A stretch of 64,000 nucleotides of DNA from Artemia franciscana (taxonomy: Eukaryota; Arthropoda; Branchiopoda; Anostraca; Artemiidae). The position numbers and the translations under genes were made by a program. Shown piece by piece: positions 1 to 9,660 of this stretch (its first letter is position 1; each line of letters starts with the position of its first letter). The notes beneath the pieces were generated by a model. The model saw only the letters and a program-made list of their open reading frames with translations. It had not been told where the DNA came from and did no database searches. The stretch lies in contig NW_027062869.1 in the NCBI RefSeq assembly GCF_032884065.1, positions 1-64,000 of the forward strand, in the 5' to 3' direction.

Positions 1-60
1 TTTTAGTTTTTTTTCTTTTTAGTTTTTTTGTAGTTTTTACCTTCTTTTTAGTTTTGTTAA

Positions 61-905
61 TTTTTTTTTTTACTTATGTCCTGGTCGTCATTTATACTCC
101 CTGTGTCCCGGTGCTTTGTTGATTGCTAATCGAACATTCCTTTTGTCCTGGTCGCTTTCTCTTTGAGTGTCGTCATTTATTTTTTTCTTTTTTAGTTCTT
201 TTAGTTTTTACCTTTTTTAGTTTTTTTTAGTTTTTTAGATGAAAATTTTTTTTAGTTTTTTCCTTTTTTTCTTTTTAGTTTTTTATTGGTTTTTACCTTT
301 ATGTTAGCTTATTTTTCAGTTTTTTCCTTTTTTTTTATTTTTTTTTTATTTTTTATTTTTTTTAGTTTTTTACCTTTTTTAGTTTTTTTTAGTTTTTTTA
401 GTTTTTTTAGTTTTTTAGCTTTTTTCCTTTTTTTATTAGTTTTTAGTTTTTTTGTAGTTTTTGCCTTTTTTTAGTTTTGTCAGTTTTTTTTTAGTTTTTT
501 ATTGGTTTTTACCTTTATTTTAGCTTATTTTTCAGTTTTTTCCTTTTTTTTAGTTTTTTTTAGTTTTTTTAGTTTTTTACCTTTTTTTAGTTTTTTTTAG
601 TTTTTTTAAGTTTTTTAGCTTTTTTATTTTTTTTATTAGTTTTTAGTTTTTTTGTAGTTTTTGCCTTTTTTTTAGTTTTTTTAGTTTTTTAGCTTTTTTA
701 TTAGTTTTTAGTTTTTTTTGTAGTTTTTGCCTTTTTTTAGTTTTTTTAGTTTTTTAGCTTTTTTATTTTTTTTATTAGTTTTTAGTTTTTTTTGTAGTTT
801 TTGCCTTTTTTTAGTTTTTTCAGTTTTGACGTCACCTGATCCAGTTTTTTCAGGTGACGTCACCTGATCCACGATCCACAGACAACTTATTTATATATAT
901 ATAGA
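61..905 (-). mobile_element. Non-autonomous Helitron-like unit, copy 1
   Basis: Read on the minus strand, the unit starts at 905 with a Helitron-type 5' end (TC then TATATATA, then AAGTTGTCTG). Next come GGATC and the perfect 16-bp palindrome CAGGTGACGTCACCTG (851-866), a long A-rich tract (about 180-830), and near 61-165 a helicase remnant (the GATTAGCAATC motif) with GGGACAC-type sequence. No 3' hairpin or CTAG is present, so the unit is incomplete. It is the first of two tandem copies. The long phenylalanine-rich reading frames in the tract are low-complexity artefacts. Confidence 0.55.
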
Positions 906-911
906 TAGTTT

Positions 912-1700
912 TTTTTTTTTACTTATGTCCTGGTCGTCATTTATACTCCCTGTGTCCCGGTGCTTTGTTGATTGCTAATCGAACATTCCTTTTGTCCTGG
1001 TCGCTTTCTCTTTGAGTTTCGTCATTTATTTTTTTCTTTTTTAGTTCTTTTAGTTTTTACCTTTTTTAGTTTTTTTTAGTTTTTTAGATGAAAATTTTTT
1101 TTAGTTTTTTCCTTTTTTTCTTTTTAGTTTTTTATTGGTTTTTACCTTTATTTTAGCTTATTTTTCAGTTTTTTCCTTTTTTTTAGTTTTTTTTTTATTT
1201 TTTATTTTTTTTAGTTTTTTACCTTTTTTTAGTTTTTTTAGTTTTTTTAGTTTTTTAGCTTTTTTACTTTTTTTATTAGTTTTTAGTTTTTTTTTTGTAG
1301 TTTTTGCCTTTTTTTAGTTTTTTCAGTTTTTTTTTAATTTTTTATTGGTTTTTACCTTTATTTTAGCTTATTTTTCAGTTTTTTCCTTTTTCTTAGTTTT
1401 TTTTAGTTTTTAGTTTTTTTAGTTTTTTACCTTTTTTTAGTTTTTTTAGTTTTTTTAGTTTTTTAGCTTTTTTATTTTTTTTTATTAGTTTTTAGTTTTT
1501 TTTGTAGTTTTTGCCTTTTTTTTAGTTTTTTTTAGTTTTTTAGCTTTTTTATTTTTTTTATTAGTTTTTAGTTTTTTTTGTAGTTTTTGCCTTTTTTTAG
1601 TTTTTTCAGTTTTGACGTCACCTGATCCAGTTTTTTCAGGTGACGTCACCTGATCCACACATCCACAGACAGACAGACAACTTATTTTTATATATATAGA
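912..1700 (-). mobile_element. Non-autonomous Helitron-like unit, copy 2 (tandem)
   Basis: Direct repeat of the preceding unit: the ACTTATGTCC motif recurs at 921 after 72 and the GACGTCACCTGATCC motif at 1614 after 828. The spacing is 849 bp at one end and 786 at the other because the T-rich tract changed length. The minus-strand 5' end TC lies at 1700-1699, followed by TATATATAAAAATAAG and GTCTGTCTGTC. The 16-bp palindrome recurs at 1637-1652. Confidence 0.55.
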
Positions 1701-1860
1701 TATATATATAAATAAGTTGTTTGTTTGTGTTTCTGTTGACTATTGTCATGTTTGTGTGTCGACTGACGTCATGTTTGTCGACTGACGTCATTATAAGGAT
1801 TGAGCTGTATGTCGTCATGAAGTTGTTTGTCAACTGACGTCATGTTTGTCGACTGACGAA
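1701..1860 (+). promoter_or_regulatory. Plus-strand Helitron 5' end with TGACGTCA cluster
   Basis: This is a second Helitron 5' region, head to head with the unit ending at 1700. ATAAATAAGTTG is followed by several copies of CGACTGACGTCATG-type sequence. TGACGTCA is the palindromic CRE/ATF site of animal promoters. The same cluster precedes the coding start of the Helitron near 20.5 kb, so it may be that family's promoter. That role is inferred from position. Confidence 0.4.
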
Positions 1861-3294
1861 ATTACAGACCGGGGCATCGGGACACAAATGACGACCGGGA
1901 CACTAAAAGAGAAATTACAGAATGGGACACCGAGACACAAATAACAACCGGGACACAGGGAATATAAATGACAACCGGGAAAAAGGGACACAACTACAAC
2001 AGGGACGACGGGGGGCACAGGGGGGATATAGAAATGACGACCGGGACATAGAGAATGTTCGATTAGCAATCACCATCAACAGAGCTCAAGGAAAATCATT
2101 AGAGTAGCACAAATGACGACCGGGACACAGGGAATGTAAATGACGAGAGGGATACTTTAAGAGAAATTACAGACCGGGACACCGGGACAAAGTGAATATA
2201 AATGACGACCGGGACACTCAAAGAGAAATTACAGACTGGGACACCGGAACACAAATGATGACCGGGACACAGGGAATATAAATGACGTCCGGGACATAGG
2301 GACAAATCTACAACGGGGACGCGGGGGGGCACAGGGGGATATATATAAATGACGACGGGGACACAAGGAATGTTCGATTAGCAATCACCATCAACAAAGT
2401 TCAAGTGCAATCATTAGAAGACGTCATGTTTGTGTGTCGACTGACGTCATGTTTTTCAACTGACGTCATTATAAGGATTGAGCTGTATGTCGTCATGAAG
2501 TTTTTTGTCGACTAACGTCATGTTTGTCGACTCACGAAATTACAGACCGGGACACCGAGACACAAATGACGACCGGGACACAGGGAAAATAAATGAAGAC
2601 GGGGACACAGGGACACAACTACAACGGGGACGCTGGGGGGCACAGGGGGGATATATAAATGACGACCGGGACACAGGGAATGTTCGATTAGCAATCACCA
2701 TCAACAAAACTCAAGGGCAATCATTAGAATAACACAAATGACGACCGGGACACAGGGAATGTAAATGACGACCGGGACACTCAAAGAGAAATTACAAACT
2801 GGGACACGGGGACACAAATAACGACCGGGACACGGGGAATATAAATGAAGACCGGGACACAGGGACACAACTACAACGGGGACACCAGGAGGCACAGGGG
2901 GGATATATAAATGACGACCGGGACACAGGGAATGTTCGATTAGCAATCACCATCAACAAAGCTCAAGGGCAATCATTAGATTAACACAAATGACGACCGG
3001 GACACAGGGAATATAAATGACGACCGGGACGCTCAAAGAGAAATTACAGACCGGGACACCAGGACACAGGGAATATAAATGACGACCGGGACACTCAAAG
3101 AGAAATTACAGACTGGGACACCGGGACACAAATGACAACCGGGACACAGGGAATATAAATGACGACTGGGACACAGGGACACAACTACAACGGGGACGCC
3201 GGGGGGGCGCAGGGGGATATAGAAATGACGACCGGGACACAGGCAATATTCAATTAGCAATCACCATCAACAAAGCTCAAGGGCAATCATTATA

Positions 3295-3480
3295 ATAATG
3301 AGGTATAAATCTGAATACGGATTGTTTTTCCCATAAACAATTATATGTTGCATGTTCAAGAGTCGGTAAACCTGACAATCTATTTACAGCAATGAATATT
3401 GTATATTCGCAAGTTTTACGTAGTTAAAAATATATATTTATATATATATATCGATCTATATTCACAGGTGGGACACAGGG
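3295..3480 (+). pseudogene. Helitron helicase C-terminal remnant
   Basis: Just after the last minisatellite unit the sequence follows the end of Helitron ORFs, matching the stretch that encodes [15 protein letters not shown] in the minus-strand copy near 6.85 kb, but with stops and base changes. The usual Helitron 3' region follows (ATTCACAGGTGGGACACAGG), then A-rich low-complexity sequence where the hairpin should be. A similar remnant lies at 3663-3990, split by a (TA)n array. Neither is functional. Confidence 0.5.
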
Positions 3481-3765
3481 ACATAACTACAATGGCGCGT
3501 AACTAATATGGCGCGAAAAAAGCTAAAAAAAAAACTAAAAAGAAAAAAACTTAAAAAAAAAGGAAAAAATAGAAAAGGTAAAAAACTAAAAAGAAAAAAC
3601 ACCGGGACACAAATGACGACCGGGACACAGGGAATATAAATGACGACCGGGACACAGGGACACAACTTTATTGCATGTTCAAGAGTCGGTAAACCTGACA
3701 ATCACTTTATATGCACAGACAATGGGACAGCGAAGAATGTTGTATGTTCGCAAGTCTTACGTAGT

Positions 3766-3891
<126 letters not shown>

Positions 3892-4244
3892 ACTATATAC
3901 ATATATACTATCTATATTCACAGGTGGGATACAGGGACACAACTACAATGGCGCGGAACTAATATGGCACCTAACGACTTACGCGCGCGGGGGGGCTTGG
4001 GGGGCGTGATCTGAATACGGATTGTTTTTTCCATGGACAACAATCCAATATGTTGCATGTTCAAGAGTGACACAAATGACGACCGGGACACAGGAAATAT
4101 AAATGACGACCGGGACACTCAAAGAGAAATTACAGATCGGGACACTCAAAGAGAAATTACAGATCGAGACACAAATGACGACCGGGACATAAATGACGAC
4201 CGGGAAGCCGGGACACAGGGAATGTAACTGACGACCGGGACACT

Positions 4245-4335
4245 CAAAGGACGGGCGCAAAGTGCCCCCACCAACTAGGTGTTACCTATAATACCACAAC
4301 AGCTAGTTACCTATAATACCTAGATCAACCCCTGC
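4245..4335 (+). other. Degenerate Helitron 3' terminus with two CTAG ends
   Basis: GGGCGCAAAGTGCCCCCACC is followed by CTAG, then GTGTTACC, ACAACAGCTAG and a second TACCTATAATACC. This is a decayed plus-strand version of the doubled 3' end seen intact on the minus strand at 5395-5500. A 19-bp segment around TTACCTATAATACC is repeated in tandem. Confidence 0.45.
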
Positions 4336-4420
4336 GGAAGAAATGAATGCTTGCCTGAAAAATTCTAATTTATAGGCACACGTAAAGACATTGAAATTAA
4401 CTATAAATATGGTAAAAACT
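4335..4420 (+). pseudogene. Helitron helicase internal fragment
   Basis: A short piece reading EEMNACLKNSNL, stop, AHVKTLKLTINM. The same stretch begins the helicase fragment on the minus strand near 6606. It is cut off after about 85 bp, where A-rich low-complexity sequence starts. Confidence 0.55.
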
Positions 4421-4700
4421 ACAATAAAAACTAATAAAAAAAACTTAAAAAAAAACTAAAAAAATAAAAAAAATAAAAAAAGGTAAAAAACTAAAATACT
4501 AAAAACTAAAAAGAAAAAAACTAAAAAAAGGAAAAAACTGAAAAATAAAGGAGAAAAAGAAAACTAAAAAAATATAAATAAAAATAAAAAAAAACAAAAA
4601 AAGGTAAAAACTACAAAAAAAAACTAAAAAGACAAAAAAAATTAAAAAGGTAAAAAAGAGGTAAAAACCAAAAACAAACTAAAAGAAAAAAAAAATTTAT
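4400..4700. repeat. A-rich low-complexity tract (AAAAACTAAAAA type)
   Basis: Irregular units of 5-9 A separated by CT, GG or GGT, the reverse complement of the T-rich tracts at 180-830, 1020-1610 and 7740-8155. A further block follows the tRNA-like segment at 4964-5095. In the minus-strand Helitron the tract lies between the 5' end and the coding part. I see no coding function. Confidence 0.8.
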
Positions 4701-4889
4701 TTCATCATATACCAATTCAAAAACGAATGTATATACAGACCGGGACACCGGGACACAAATGACGACTGGGACACCGGGACACAGGGAATATATATAAAAT
4801 AAGTTGTCTGTCTGTCGAGTGACGTCGTGTTTGTCCGCATAACGTCTGAATTATTTCATCATATACCAATTCAAAAACGAATGTATTCA

Positions 4890-4963
4890 AGCCGATGTAG
4901 CTGATTTGGTAAGGCGTTATTTTCCAGATAGGTTCAAGAGGTTCCAGGTTCGAACCTTGGCTT
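4890..4963 (+). tRNA. tRNA-like segment (probable SINE head or degenerate tRNA)
   Basis: TAGCTGATTTGGTAAGGC fits an internal A box and GGTTCGAACCT fits a B box 45 bp downstream. The T arm CCAGG-TTCGAAC-CTTGG folds with one G-T pair. The outer six bases AGCCGA and TTGGCT can pair, but then leave too little room for a normal T arm, so the cloverleaf is imperfect and I assign no anticodon. An A-rich tract starts directly after it, as in a tRNA-derived SINE. Confidence 0.35.
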
Positions 4964-5099
4964 AAAAAAAGGTAAAAACTACAAAAAAACTAAAAACTAA
5001 TAAAAAAAAAACTAAAAAAGCCAAAAAACTAAAAAAAAATAAAAAAAGGTAAAAAACTAAAAAAACTAAAAAGAAAAAAAAGAAAAAAAGGAAAAAAAT

Positions 5100-5336
5100 T
5101 CGGCACGGGGGGATAGATAAATGACGACGGGGACACAGGGAATGTTCGATTAGCAATCACCATCAACAAAGCTCAAGGGCAATCATTAGAATCATGAGGT
5201 ATAGATGAATACGGATTGTTTTTACCATACACACTTATATGTTGCCTGTTCAAGAGTCGGTAAACCTGACAATCTATTTATATGCACAGACAATGGGACA
5301 GCGAAGAATGTTGTATATTCGCAAGTTTTAAGTAGT

Positions 5337-5338
<2 letters not shown>
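5100..5338 (+). pseudogene. Helitron helicase/3'-region remnant
   Basis: Contains one more minisatellite-type unit with the RLAITINKAQGQSLE segment (about 5140-5190), then the decayed end of the helicase ORF and the conserved 3' sequence GACAATGGGACAGCGAAGAA. It runs into (TA)n at 5339 and faces, tail to tail, the minus-strand Helitron beginning at 5395. Confidence 0.6.

Positions 5339-5394
<56 letters not shown>
5339..5394. repeat. (TA)n microsatellite at Helitron 3' end
   Basis: About 56 bp of TA repeats lying directly outside the CTAG terminus of the minus-strand Helitron. The terminus is followed by T, as expected for insertion between A and T. Confidence 0.95.
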
Positions 5395-5395
<1 letters not shown>

Positions 5396-5500
5396 TAGCT
5401 GTTGGGGTGGCGCTTCGCGCCACCCCAACACCTAGTTGGGGGGGGGGGGGGGGGGGGGGGGGCGCTTCGCGCCCCCCCAAGCCCCCCCGCGCGGGTAAGT
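5395..5500 (-). other. Doubled Helitron 3' terminus
   Basis: The outer hairpin is GTTGGGGTGGCG, CTTCG, CGCCACCCCAAC (5401-5429), ending in CTAG at 5395-5398. Immediately inside is another CTAG (5432-5435), a G run of about 28, and a second hairpin ending GGCGCTTCGCGCC. Two complete terminators therefore lie in series. The G run could also form a G-quadruplex on this strand. Confidence 0.8.
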
Positions 5501-6036
5501 CGTTACACGCCATATTAGTTATGCGCCATTGTAGTTGTGTCCCTGTGTCCCACCTGTGAATATAGATAGATTTATATATGTGTTTCAAACTACGCAAAAA
5601 TTGCGAATAAACAACATTCTTGGCTTTCCCATTGTCTGTGCATATGCAAAGCCGTATGTACTAATAATGACGTCATATACAAACGCTCTTTTTACAAACA
5701 AACAAACATGCATCCACATAACTCGTTTTTATATAGATAGATACAATACAAATTAACTGCGTAAAACTTGCGAATAAACAACATTCTTCGCTGTCCAATT
5801 GTCGCTGCATATAAATACATTGTCAGGTTTACCGACCCTCGAACATGCAACGTACAATTGTCCATGGGAAAAACAATCAGGATTAAGATCTATACCACAT
5901 TTTTCTAATTATTGACCTTGAGCTTTGTTAATGGTGATTGCAAATACTAATCGAATTGGGAATTGCAATCTTTTAAATTGAAAAAGCAGATCCGTTGGAA
6001 TCATGGGAATGCGAGGAATAAGAACAGCCTCACCCT

Positions 6037-6606
6037 CATAAGGCCCTGTCAAGATTGTGGCCTCTATTAGGTTTTCCATTGTTTTTTTTTACGGCAAGTC
6101 GCGTGCCATTGCAAAGCTTTGGTGGGTTGATATTTCTTAAAAGTATTATTGGTACGCCTATTTTTAGTTGTAGCACGTGTGGTGGAAACCCTGAAGGATC
6201 TATGGAATTTAAAAATTCAGATGGATAATTAACCGCTTCATTTGGTTCCAAAACTGTGTCGACTGACTTGTAAAGGACTGCCTGGTCTCGAATCTTGTTC
6301 AAAACAATATTGTTGATTTCGTGGACGTCTATATTTTTGGGTGCGAGAATCGCTCTTTCACTTAGCCATTTATTATTTTTATAATTTTTTAGAATATTCG
6401 GAAATACTTTTTCAATCAATTCATATTTGGACGTCACTAAATTACAGAAATCAGCAGGTAGTTGTATACGTCCTGAAATTGAGTCTACTGTTTGACCAGA
6501 GTCATCGTTTTGCAATCGGACACGCATATTTGTAGTTAATTTTAATATTTTTACGTGTGCCTATAAATTAGAATTTTTTAGGCAAGCATTCATTTCGTCT
6601 GCAGGA
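6037..6606 (-). pseudogene. Helitron Pif1-like helicase C-terminal fragment
   Basis: The reading frame begins with PADEMNACLKNSNL, a stop, then runs through AHVKILKLTTNMRVRLQNDD, RIQLPADFCNLV, KNYKNNKWLSERAILAPKN, EAVNYPSEFLNS, GFPPHVLQLKIGVPIILLRN and PKLCNGTRLAVKK. These are the conserved blocks of the Helitron helicase C-terminal half (SF1, Pif1-like). A shift near 6080 breaks the frame; the remaining downstream motifs continue in another frame to about 5800. The Walker A and B motifs are absent. This is the second of two helicase fragments in the same relic. Confidence 0.85.
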
Positions 6607-6841
6607 GTTAAACTACGTAAAAATTGCGAATATACAACATTCTTGGCTTTCCCATTGTCTCTGCATATACAAAGCCGTATGTACTAATAATGACATCATA
6701 TGCAAACGCTCTTTTTACAAACAAACAAACATGCATACATACAACTCGTTTTTATATAGATAGATAGATAGATAGATAGATAAAATACAAATTAACTGCG
6801 TAAAACTTGCGAATATACAACATTCTTCGCTGTCCAATTGT

Positions 6842-7672
6842 CGCTGCATATAAATAGATTGTCAGGTTTACCGACCCTCGAACATGCAACGTACAATTGT
6901 CAATGGGAAAAACAATCAGTATTAAGATCTATACCACATTTTTCTAATGATTGACCTTGAGCTTTGTTAATGGTGATTGCAAATGCTAATCGAATTGGGA
7001 ATTGCAATCTTTTAAATTGAAAAGGCAGATCCGTTGGAATCTTGGGAATGCGAGGAATAAGAACAGCCTCACCCTCAAAAGGCCCTGTCAAGATTGTGGC
7101 CTCTATTAGGTTTTCCATTGTTTTTTTTACGGCAGGTCGAGTGCCATAGCAAAGCTTTGGTGGGTTTATATTTCTTAAAAGTATTATTGGTAGGCCTATT
7201 TTTAGTTGTAGCACGTGTGGTGGAAACCCTGAGAATAATATCTCGAGGTAAAAACTGATCACCGACCATAACGATGGCCACTTCGTCGATAGTTGGAGCA
7301 TTGTATCTACGCACATGTTGGCCAGGAGGCGTTTTGTCAGCGGAAATAACAATTTTATGCGTATAAGTAGGCATCAAATCGATGGCTGTTTTGAACAGAC
7401 GCACTAAATTATTATTTTCGTGGAAAAGATGTTGTAATTGGGAAACGATTGTCCTTTCATGTTGGGAGAAATTTCGCAATGTGCATTCAATTCAGAATTT
7501 CTATCACTGATGAAGTACAATTGTAAAAATTTATGATTCTCGCCTGAGAATGGTAGAAGAGACCCTGCTCTATGATAAATTTGCCCTTTTACTTTGAAAG
7601 TAGACATAAATTGATCTGGATTTTCAATTTGGGCTCCAAACGACGTCATTTGGAAACATGAGTTGTATTTTC
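6842..7672 (-). pseudogene. Helitron Rep N-terminus fused to helicase C-terminus
   Basis: The frame starts in the Helitron_like_N region (MTSFGAQIENPDQFMSTF, then QLYFISDRNSELNAHCEISP), continues with RTIVSQLQHLFHENNNLV and DEVAIVMVGDQFLPRDIIL, then jumps directly to GFPPHVLQLKIGLPIILLRN of the helicase. The deletion removes the HUH and tyrosine parts of Rep and the ATPase part of the helicase. The last block reads LAFAITINKAQGQSLEKCG, then CFSH, a TGA stop, [18 protein letters not shown]. One frameshift lies near 7450. It matches the plus-strand Helitron at 20.6-22.9 kb closely. Confidence 0.85.
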
Positions 7673-7739
7673 TGATTCATTTATATTCCTTATGTCCCGG
7701 TGTCCCGGTCGTCATTTATATCCCCCTGTTTTATATCCC

Positions 7740-8155
7740 GCTTATTTTTCAGTTTTTTCCTTTTTTTAGTTTTTTTTTTACTTTTTTAGTTCTTTAGTTT
7801 TTACGTTTTTTAGTTTTTTTTAGTTTTTTAGATGAATTTTTTTTTAGTTTTTTACCTTTTTTTCTTTTTAGTTTTTATTGGTTTTTACCTTTTTTTAGCT
7901 TTTTATCTTTTTTATTTTTTTTTATTTTTATTTTTAATTTTATTAGTATTCTTTTTCTCTTCTATTTTTCATTTTTCCTTTTTTTTAGTTTTTTTTAGTT
8001 TTTAGTTTTTTAAGTTGTTTCCTTTTTTTAGTTTCTTTAGTTTTTTAGTTTTTCGGCTTTTTTATTTTTTTATTAGTTTTTAGTTTTTTTTGTAGTTTTT
8101 GCCTTTTTTTAATTTTTTCAGTTTTTTTTTAGTTTTTAGTTTTTTACCTTTTTTA
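7740..8155. repeat. T-rich low-complexity tract inside Helitron
   Basis: Runs of TTTTTAG and TTTTTACC lie between the Rep fragment and the tRNA-like segment. On the element's own strand this is the AAAAACTAAAAA tract, starting directly after the B box. No coding potential. Confidence 0.8.
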
Positions 8156-8232
8156 GCCTAACCAGGATTTGAACCTGGGACCTTCATTCTCCGTTCTGAC
8201 ACCCTCTCTCACCGAGTGACTACTCCAGCATG
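8156..8232 (-). tRNA. tRNA-like segment (probable SINE head)
   Basis: On the minus strand TAGTCACTCGGTGAGAG resembles an A box and GGTTCAAATCC is a good B box. The T arm CCAGG-TTCAAAT-CCTGG pairs perfectly. The acceptor ends do not pair and no anticodon arm is convincing. AAAAAAGGTAAAAAACT follows at once, the same junction as after the tRNA-like segment at 4963. Confidence 0.35.
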
Positions 8233-8509
8233 TTCATTTTGGTGTTTTAAATGGTATATTATTAACCAAATTAATGTGTTTTACAATATACTAAGCATCG
8301 TCATAACAAAAATGACGGCAACTAATTTCATGACGTTAGCCGAAACATGACGTCACCTGATCCACAGATCCACAGACCCACAGACAGACAGACAACTTAT
8401 TTTTATATATATAGATATATATATATGTATGTATATATATACAAATGTAGTCTCTCCGTTACATCACCGCTATTACCGTTACATGAGCTCAAAAAATTGA
8501 GGCTCTTTT

Positions 8510-8890
8510 AAAATTTTATTAAATTGCTTAAAATGTAAAAAACTGGTGATTGCACAAATATTTCAATATATTTTGACAATGGATTAAAAGCTATTCGAAA
8601 ATCTTAAAACAAAAAACCAAAAGTTTAATGTTTAGTAGAAATTGTTGAAGTTTAGAATACTTGCTGGTCAAATAAAATTTGTAAGTGTCAATTAACGTAA
8701 AAAAAAAATTACTATTAAATTACTTAAAATACACAAAACTGGCGATTGCACAAATGTTTCTACAAATTTTGACAATGGATTAAAGCAATTCGAAAACCTT
8801 AAAACAGAAAACCAAAAGTTTGAAGTTTAGAATGCTTGCTGCTCAAAGAAAATTTGTCAAAGTGTCAATTAATGTCAAAAAGAAATTATC
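8510..8890 (+). repeat. Tandem duplication, period about 197 bp
   Basis: ATTAAATTGCTTAAAATG plus CTGGTGATTGCACAAAT at about 8518 recurs as ATTAAATTACTTAAAATA plus CTGGCGATTGCACAAAT at about 8715, and the similarity continues through GACAATGGATTAAA and ACCAAAAGTTT. Copies have diverged by point changes. Similar sequence occurs near 40470, next to another Helitron end. Confidence 0.7.
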
Positions 8891-9355
8891 CTAATATGTT
8901 ACCAAAAATTGAACATCAGGACGAAACACTAGAGCATCGCAAAACCAGGCTTGTGGCTCAAAGAGAAAGGGCCAGATAGCATCAATTTTTTTTTTTTTTT
9001 TTAAATTAAAAAAACTAAAAAAAAAGAAGAACTGTAATAAAAGATAAAAAAATGGAACACTAGAGCAACGCAAAACCAGGCTTGTGGCTCAAAGAGAAAG
9101 GTCCAGATTAGGAATATCCAATTTACGTCATCAATTCGATCCATAAATGACATGGCGTTGCTGGGATTCTGAACACAAGGGACAATGAGAATCCATATAT
9201 AGAAGCCTGCCACGTGCCATGCTGGGGCCCGGTAGCAAAGCCGCATGGACCCAGCACTGTCTGTGGTTTGAACACAAGGGACAATGAGAATTCATATATA
9301 GAAGCCTGCCGCGTGCCATAATGGGGCCCTGCGGCGAAGCCGCCGGGACCCAGAT
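8890..9355 (+). mobile_element. Debris of a second Helitron family, with duplicated 3' ends
   Basis: Two blocks (about 8925-8975 and 9058-9110) resemble the repeated coiled-coil part of Helitron ORF1 (GAGCAACGCAAAACCAGGCT). Then two direct copies (9171-9254 and 9270-9355) carry CACAAGGGACAATGAGAAT, ATATATAGAAGCCTGCC and a hairpin of type GGGGCCCxGCGGCGAAGCCG with GGGACCCAG. The complete version at 40571-40659 ends in CTAG, which identifies these as Helitron 3' ends. Here the CTAG itself is lost or mutated (CAGATAG). Confidence 0.55.
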
Positions 9356-9379
9356 AGCACGTAATAAAAACATGAGAAT

Positions 9380-9660
9380 ACAGAAGTTTGTTACGTAAGC
9401 TAATTTGTAAGTTGTGTATATCTTTTATTAATAAAAACTTTCGTAAAAAATAAAAGTTCTAGTTGCCTTTTAAAGTAACCAAGAAATCGGAGGGCAACTA
9501 GGCCTCCTCCCCCGCTCCTTTTTTTCTCAAAATCATTAGATCAAAACTTTGAGAAACCCACTAAGCCAAAAAAAAAATGCAGATTTTGTTTTGATTATTC
9601 ATCTACGGAGAGCCAAAATCAAAATATGCATTGATTCAAAAACGTTCAATAAACACTTTT
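9380..9660 (-). mobile_element. Family A element, internal fragment
   Basis: Read on the minus strand it follows family A from ATGCATATTTTGATTTTGGC through GGCTCTCCGTAGATG and CCTAGTTGCCCTCCGATTTC to AAAAGATATACACAACTTAC. Both ends of the element are missing. Confidence 0.7.

Larger units (their letters stand above)
5395..8415 (-). mobile_element. Helitron relic with both termini
   Basis: On the minus strand the 5' end is TC at 8415-8414, preceded by A and followed by TATATATAAAAATAAG and GTCTGTCTGTC. The 3' end is a GC-rich hairpin plus CTAG at 5398-5395, followed by T. These are the hallmarks of a Helitron inserted between A and T with no target duplication. Inside, from the 5' end, are a tRNA-like segment, a long low-complexity tract replacing most of ORF1, a Rep N-terminal fragment, and two tandem helicase C-terminal fragments. 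A direct duplication of about 1.02 kb (5585-6150 against 6610-7180) doubles the 3' part. It cannot encode a working transposase. Confidence 0.8.

Noticed and set aside
286-1317. Long phenylalanine/leucine-rich open frames
   Set aside because: They arise from T-rich low-complexity sequence and exist in several frames at once; no domain or codon structure.
1830-3260. Proline- and cysteine-rich repetitive frames on the minus strand
   Set aside because: They come from the GGGACAC minisatellite and are open by periodicity only.
5436-5463. G run as a telomere or regulatory quadruplex
   Set aside because: It lies inside a Helitron 3' hairpin region and is better explained as expansion of that GC-rich stem.
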